From Syntrophaceae bacterium (GTDB taxonomy: Bacteria; Desulfobacterota; Syntrophia; Syntrophales; UBA2210): a stretch of DNA of 7,983 nt. Below, one piece after another: positions 5,036 to 7,983 of the stretch. The notes beneath the pieces are model-generated. The model was not told the origin of the DNA, made no database searches, and was given only the letters and a program-made list of their open reading frames with translations. Position numbers and translations under genes: made by a program. Location of the stretch: the NCBI GenBank assembly GCA_030619435.1, contig JAUXBI010000072.1:1-7983 (forward strand), written 5' to 3'. The stretch's first letter is position 1; every line of letters begins with the position of its first letter.

Positions 5036-7570
5036 CTATAGTTTCCTGGCTATTTTTTCTGTTATATAAGCTTCTATGATATCCCCTTCTTTAATATCAT
5101 TAAAATTTTCTATTCCGATGCCGCATTCAAATCCGGAGAGCACTTCCTTTGCATCATCCTTGAATCTCTTTAGCGACAGGAAACTGCCGTCATGAATAAC
5201 TACTCCGTCCCTCAACAACCTCAATTTGGCATTTCTGGTTAATTTGCCGTCGGTAACGCGACTCCCTGCAATGGTGCCGATCTTTGACACCTTGAAAACC
5301 TGAAGCACTTCGGCACGTCCCTGAACAGCCTCTTCATAAATGGGATCAAGCAACCCCTCCATTGCGTTCCTTACATCAGAAATGGCGTCATATATGACAT
5401 CGTAAAGCTTTACGTCAACGCCCTCCCTTTCGATAATTTCCGAAACCCTCGCGTCAGGCCTGACCTTGAATCCTATTGCTATCGCATCGGACGCCGACGC
5501 CAGCATGATGTCTGTTTCAGTTATTGCGCCTGCAGAACCGTGTACCAGATTCAACTTGATATCGTCTGTGCTGAGTTTGAGGAGCGCCTCCGAAAGTGCC
5601 TCCACTGACCCCTGAACATCCGCTTTGACAACAACGTTCAGTTCCTTGCTCCCCTCCTTAATCCTGTCATACAGTTGTTCAAGCGTAATCTTTGAAGTCC
5701 TGGAAAGCTCTTTTTCCCGCTCTTTTCTCAACCAGTGCTCACCGATGGTCCGCGCCTTCTTATCGTCTTCCACACACACAAAATCCATGCCGGCCTGTGG
5801 CACACTGGAAAAACCCACAATTTCAACCGGCATTGAAGGTCCCGCTTCTGCAATCCGGCGTCCCTTGTCGTCTACCATGGCTCGTACCCTGCCATACTCC
5901 ATCTTGGAAACAATGGCATCCCCATCTTTCATGGTGCCCTCCTGAACGATAACAGTAGCCACAGGACCTCTTCCCTTGTCAAGCCTCGCTTCAATAACAA
6001 CTCCCTGCGCCAGCCTGTCGGGATCGGCTTTAAGCTCCATAATGTCCGCCTGGAGGAGGATCAATTCCATCAATTCTTCTATGCCTTTTTTTTGTTTCGC
6101 CGAAACCTCAGCATATATGGTATCCCCTCCCCACGCTTCGGGCACAAGGTCAAATTCTGCGAGTTGCTGCTTTATTCTCTCCACATCGGCGTTTGCCTTA
6201 TCAATCTTATTAATTGCTATTATAATGGAAACACCGGCGGCCCGGGAATGATTGATCGCCTCAATCGTCTGGTCCATAACGCCATCGTCGGCGGCAACCA
6301 CAAGCACCACGATATCAGTTACCTGAGCCCCTCTCGCTCTCATTGCGGTGAAGGCCTCATGACCCGGCGTATCAAGAAACACAATGTCTTTTTCGTTTAT
6401 ACGTACGTGGTATGCCCCTATAGCCTGGGTTATTCCACCAGACTCCCCATCTGTAACATTTGTTTGCCTTATAACGTCCAGAAGAGATGTCTTGCCATGA
6501 TCAACATGACCCATAATCGTCACTACAGGGGCTCTCGGCTTGAGGTTTTCGGACGGGGGTTCCTCCCTGTGCATGATATCTTCATACTCTACCCCGACAG
6601 ATTCCACCTGATATCCGAATTCACCGGCGACAAGGGTCGCGGCATCGACGTCTATGGACTGATTGATCGTAACCATCATGTCCAATGAAACAAGTTTTCC
6701 GATTAATTCACCTGCTTTGATGCCCATTTTCTTTGCGAGGTCGCTTATCCTTATAGCTTCTTCTACTTTTATCCTTCTCTTTATCGCCTTGGGAGTCGTG
6801 ATTTCAGTCGCCTTCATTGCGGAAGTTATAGTTCTTTCCTCTCTCCAGCTCCGGCGGTCTGATGTGTATCTCTTCTTTTTGGTACGTTTCCTTTTTCTAT
6901 CGAATGGTTGTTCCTTTGGCTGTTCCTTGGCGAAGGTCTTTTTAGATCTCCATGTTTCACCCACAACAACCTTAACGGGCTTTTTTGCCTTATGTGCGAA
7001 TTTATCTTTCGGAGGTGCCGGTTCTTTCTTTTCCTGCACGGGATGTGTCTCTTCTTCCGGAAGTATTTTCTTTGGTTCCCCCCTTACGGCTTTGCGAACT
7101 ATTTTCGCTTGCTGAGGTTTTCTTTCCGGTTTTACCGCCCCTTCTTTTTTTCCGCTTCCTTTTTCTTTTCCCCTGTCTTCTGCCGGACTCTCTTTACTGA
7201 TTGTCTTCTCTTCGGGGATAGATTTTTCAACCGGCGTATCCTTTTTCAGGATCTTTCCCAACTCTTCTTTTGTTTCTTTTATCGTCTCTTCCAGTACTGT
7301 CTCAGGTTGAAGTTCATCAGAAGTCTCCTCAGTTTCCGGGACCTGTTGTCGGATTGCTCTTCTCCTGATAACCGTTTTCTTGACCCTTTTTTCTACGATT
7401 GCATTCTTCTCGCCCAGTACGAACTCTTTTCGCACCCTCTCAACGTCGCTCTCTTCGAGAGAACTGGAATGAGCCTTGACGGCTATTCCGAGTTTCTCCA
7501 GTCGCGCGATAAGATCTTTATTGTCTATACCGAGATCTTTCGCCAATTCGTAGACTCTTATTTTGGACAT
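5036..7570 (-). CDS. infB: Translation initiation factor IF-2
   Basis: IF-2 is the GTPase that brings formylmethionyl initiator tRNA to the 30S subunit and promotes 50S joining. The 844-residue product is complete. An IF2_N domain comes first (1-52, starting [13 protein letters not shown]). A long charged Lys/Glu/Pro/Arg linker follows (about 55-265), then a second IF2_N-type domain (about 270-322, [19 protein letters not shown]). The G domain spans about 347-515, with G1 GHVDHGKT (354-361), G2 GGITQ (378-382), G3 DTPGH (400-404, H404 catalytic), G4 NKID (454-457) and G5 SAK (490-492). Domain II, the [11 protein letters not shown] domain (649-659) and the C-terminal initiator-tRNA-binding domain with [12 protein letters not shown] (814-825, C816) complete it. 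The ATG at 7570 has AGGAG 8 nt upstream. The gene lies 44 nt after nusA, with no ylxR or L7Ae-like gene between them. No convincing internal start for a shorter isoform was seen. Confidence 0.99.
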   Translation of the reverse strand: MSKIRVYELAKDLGIDNKDLIARLEKLGIAVKAHSSSLEESDVERVRKEFVLGEKNAIVEKRVKKTVIRRRAIRQQVPETEETSDELQPETVLEETIKETKEELGKILKKDTPVEKSIPEEKTISKESPAEDRGKEKGSGKKEGAVKPERKPQQAKIVRKAVRGEPKKILPEEETHPVQEKKEPAPPKDKFAHKAKKPVKVVVGETWRSKKTFAKEQPKEQPFDRKRKRTKKKRYTSDRRSWREERTITSAMKATEITTPKAIKRRIKVEEAIRISDLAKKMGIKAGELIGKLVSLDMMVTINQSIDVDAATLVAGEFGYQVESVGVEYEDIMHREEPPSENLKPRAPVVTIMGHVDHGKTSLLDVIRQTNVTDGESGGITQAIGAYHVRINEKDIVFLDTPGHEAFTAMRARGAQVTDIVVLVVAADDGVMDQTIEAINHSRAAGVSIIIAINKIDKANADVERIKQQLAEFDLVPEAWGGDTIYAEVSAKQKKGIEELMELILLQADIMELKADPDRLAQGVVIEARLDKGRGPVATVIVQEGTMKDGDAIVSKMEYGRVRAMVDDKGRRIAEAGPSMPVEIVGFSSVPQAGMDFVCVEDDKKARTIGEHWLRKEREKELSRTSKITLEQLYDRIKEGSKELNVVVKADVQGSVEALSEALLKLSTDDIKLNLVHGSAGAITETDIMLASASDAIAIGFKVRPDARVSEIIEREGVDVKLYDVIYDAISDVRNAMEGLLDPIYEEAVQGRAEVLQVFKVSKIGTIAGSRVTDGKLTRNAKLRLLRDGVVIHDGSFLSLKRFKDDAKEVLSGFECGIGIENFNDIKEGDIIEAYITEKIARKL

Positions 7571-7614
7571 TATTAGAACTCCTGATTGCCTCGCCGGTAG
7601 CGCGCGAACCGTTT

Positions 7615-7983
7615 TTAAATATCTTCAGACAGATTTTTGTTGCTCTCATTATCGATAATTTTTTTTGCTTCTTCAATCCAGATGATGGCCTTCTTCTCGC
7701 TGATTCCCTTTATGGAACTCAACGCCTCAGGTTCTGCCGAAGCCACCATCGCGACATCCTTAAGTCCTTCTTCATAGAGAAGATTGGCTGTACGTTCACC
7801 AATTCCGGTGATCTTCATGAGAGACGCATATCCTTCTTTTTCCTCTTTTGCTATACCCGCCTCATTTTTGACATCAATCCTCCAGCCGGTAAGCTTGGCG
7901 GCCAGTCGGACATTCTGACCGGCCCTGCCAATAGCCAGAGAAAGCTGGTCATCCGGCACGATGACCTCCATAGTCCTGGCATC
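7615..7983 (-). CDS. nusA: Transcription termination/antitermination protein NusA, C-terminal part
   Basis: NusA binds RNA polymerase and nascent RNA and modulates pausing, intrinsic termination and rRNA antitermination. Only the last 122 codons are inside the window; the frame stays open to position 7983 ([10 protein letters not shown] at the edge), so the N-terminal domain, S1, KH1 and the start of KH2 are beyond it. Visible are the second KH domain with [21 protein letters not shown] and its GRAG loop (fragment residues 19-22), then a C-terminal helix-hairpin-helix region with [17 protein letters not shown] (58-74) and IKGISEKKA (91-99). A short polar tail ends SNKNLSEDI. Only one such C-terminal repeat unit is present, unlike the two acidic repeats of E. 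coli NusA. The internal ATG at 7971 is not the gene start. An A8 tract encodes AKKI near the end. Confidence 0.95.
   Translation of the reverse strand, partial: DARTMEVIVPDDQLSLAIGRAGQNVRLAAKLTGWRIDVKNEAGIAKEEKEGYASLMKITGIGERTANLLYEEGLKDVAMVASAEPEALSSIKGISEKKAIIWIEEAKKIIDNESNKNLSEDI

Noticed and set aside
6815..6817. Internal ATG (M252) of infB as a start for a shorter IF-2 isoform
   Set aside because: No Shine-Dalgarno sequence lies at a usable distance; the nearest AGGA-like stretch is too far upstream.
26..7576. Numerous plus-strand open frames, the longest about 220 codons (6908-7576)
   Set aside because: Each lies antisense to a firmly identified minus-strand gene, has no recognisable domain, and shows low-complexity composition mirroring the opposite strand, for example Phe/Leu-rich text opposite the Lys/Glu linker of IF-2.
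7594..7612. Small hairpin (CGGT...ACCG) in the nusA-infB spacer
   Set aside because: Only four base pairs with a nine-base loop and no T-run; too weak to call.
1..7983. Search for a novel or accessory system (defence, mobile, CRISPR, RNA gene)
   Set aside because: The window is almost fully occupied by conserved core genes with standard motifs and order; no repeat array, integrase, transposase, tRNA or unexplained large spacer is present.

Overview
The window is a compact, single-strand block of the bacterial transcription/translation/RNA-processing operon usually written nusA-infB-(DUF503)-rbfA-nrnA-truB-rpsO-pnp. Every real gene is on the minus strand, so transcription runs from position 7983 towards position 1. 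Gene content and order, with a DUF503 (YlxP-like) gene between infB and rbfA and a DHH phosphoesterase between rbfA and truB, fit a Desulfobacterota/deltaproteobacterium-like organism with moderate GC. Some Firmicutes and other phyla have similar orders, so the taxonomic call is an inference of moderate confidence.

Layout from right to left (5' to 3' of the transcript): C-terminal 122 codons of nusA (7615-7983, truncated by the window edge); infB, complete, 844 aa (5036-7570); a DUF503 gene, best started at the ATG at 4977 (4636-4977); rbfA (4308-4655), overlapping DUF503 by 20 nt; a DHH/DHHA1 nrnA-like gene (3353-4315), overlapping rbfA by 8 nt; truB (2354-3283); rpsO with a GTG start (2054-2320); a 214-nt spacer with two small tandem hairpins; and pnp (1-1839), 613 codons, cut by the left edge before its S1 domain.

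The products form a connected set. NusA acts in transcription elongation, termination and antitermination. IF-2 places initiator tRNA on the ribosome. RbfA and S15 act in 30S assembly. TruB makes pseudouridine 55 in tRNA. The NrnA-like enzyme degrades very short RNAs (nanoRNA) and/or pAp, which are end products of exonucleases such as the PNPase encoded at the end of the operon. DUF503 has no firmly established function. Tight spacing and overlaps point to co-transcription and translational coupling. The only spacer of notable length is upstream of pnp, where E. coli also carries a regulated leader.

I found no mobile element, CRISPR array, tRNA, rRNA or convincing intrinsic terminator, and no evidence of a previously undescribed system. 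The points worth a second look are modest: the structured pnp leader, the DUF503 gene and its start, short repeats in two spacers, A-tracts at possible slippage sites, and two small sequence departures in PNPase.
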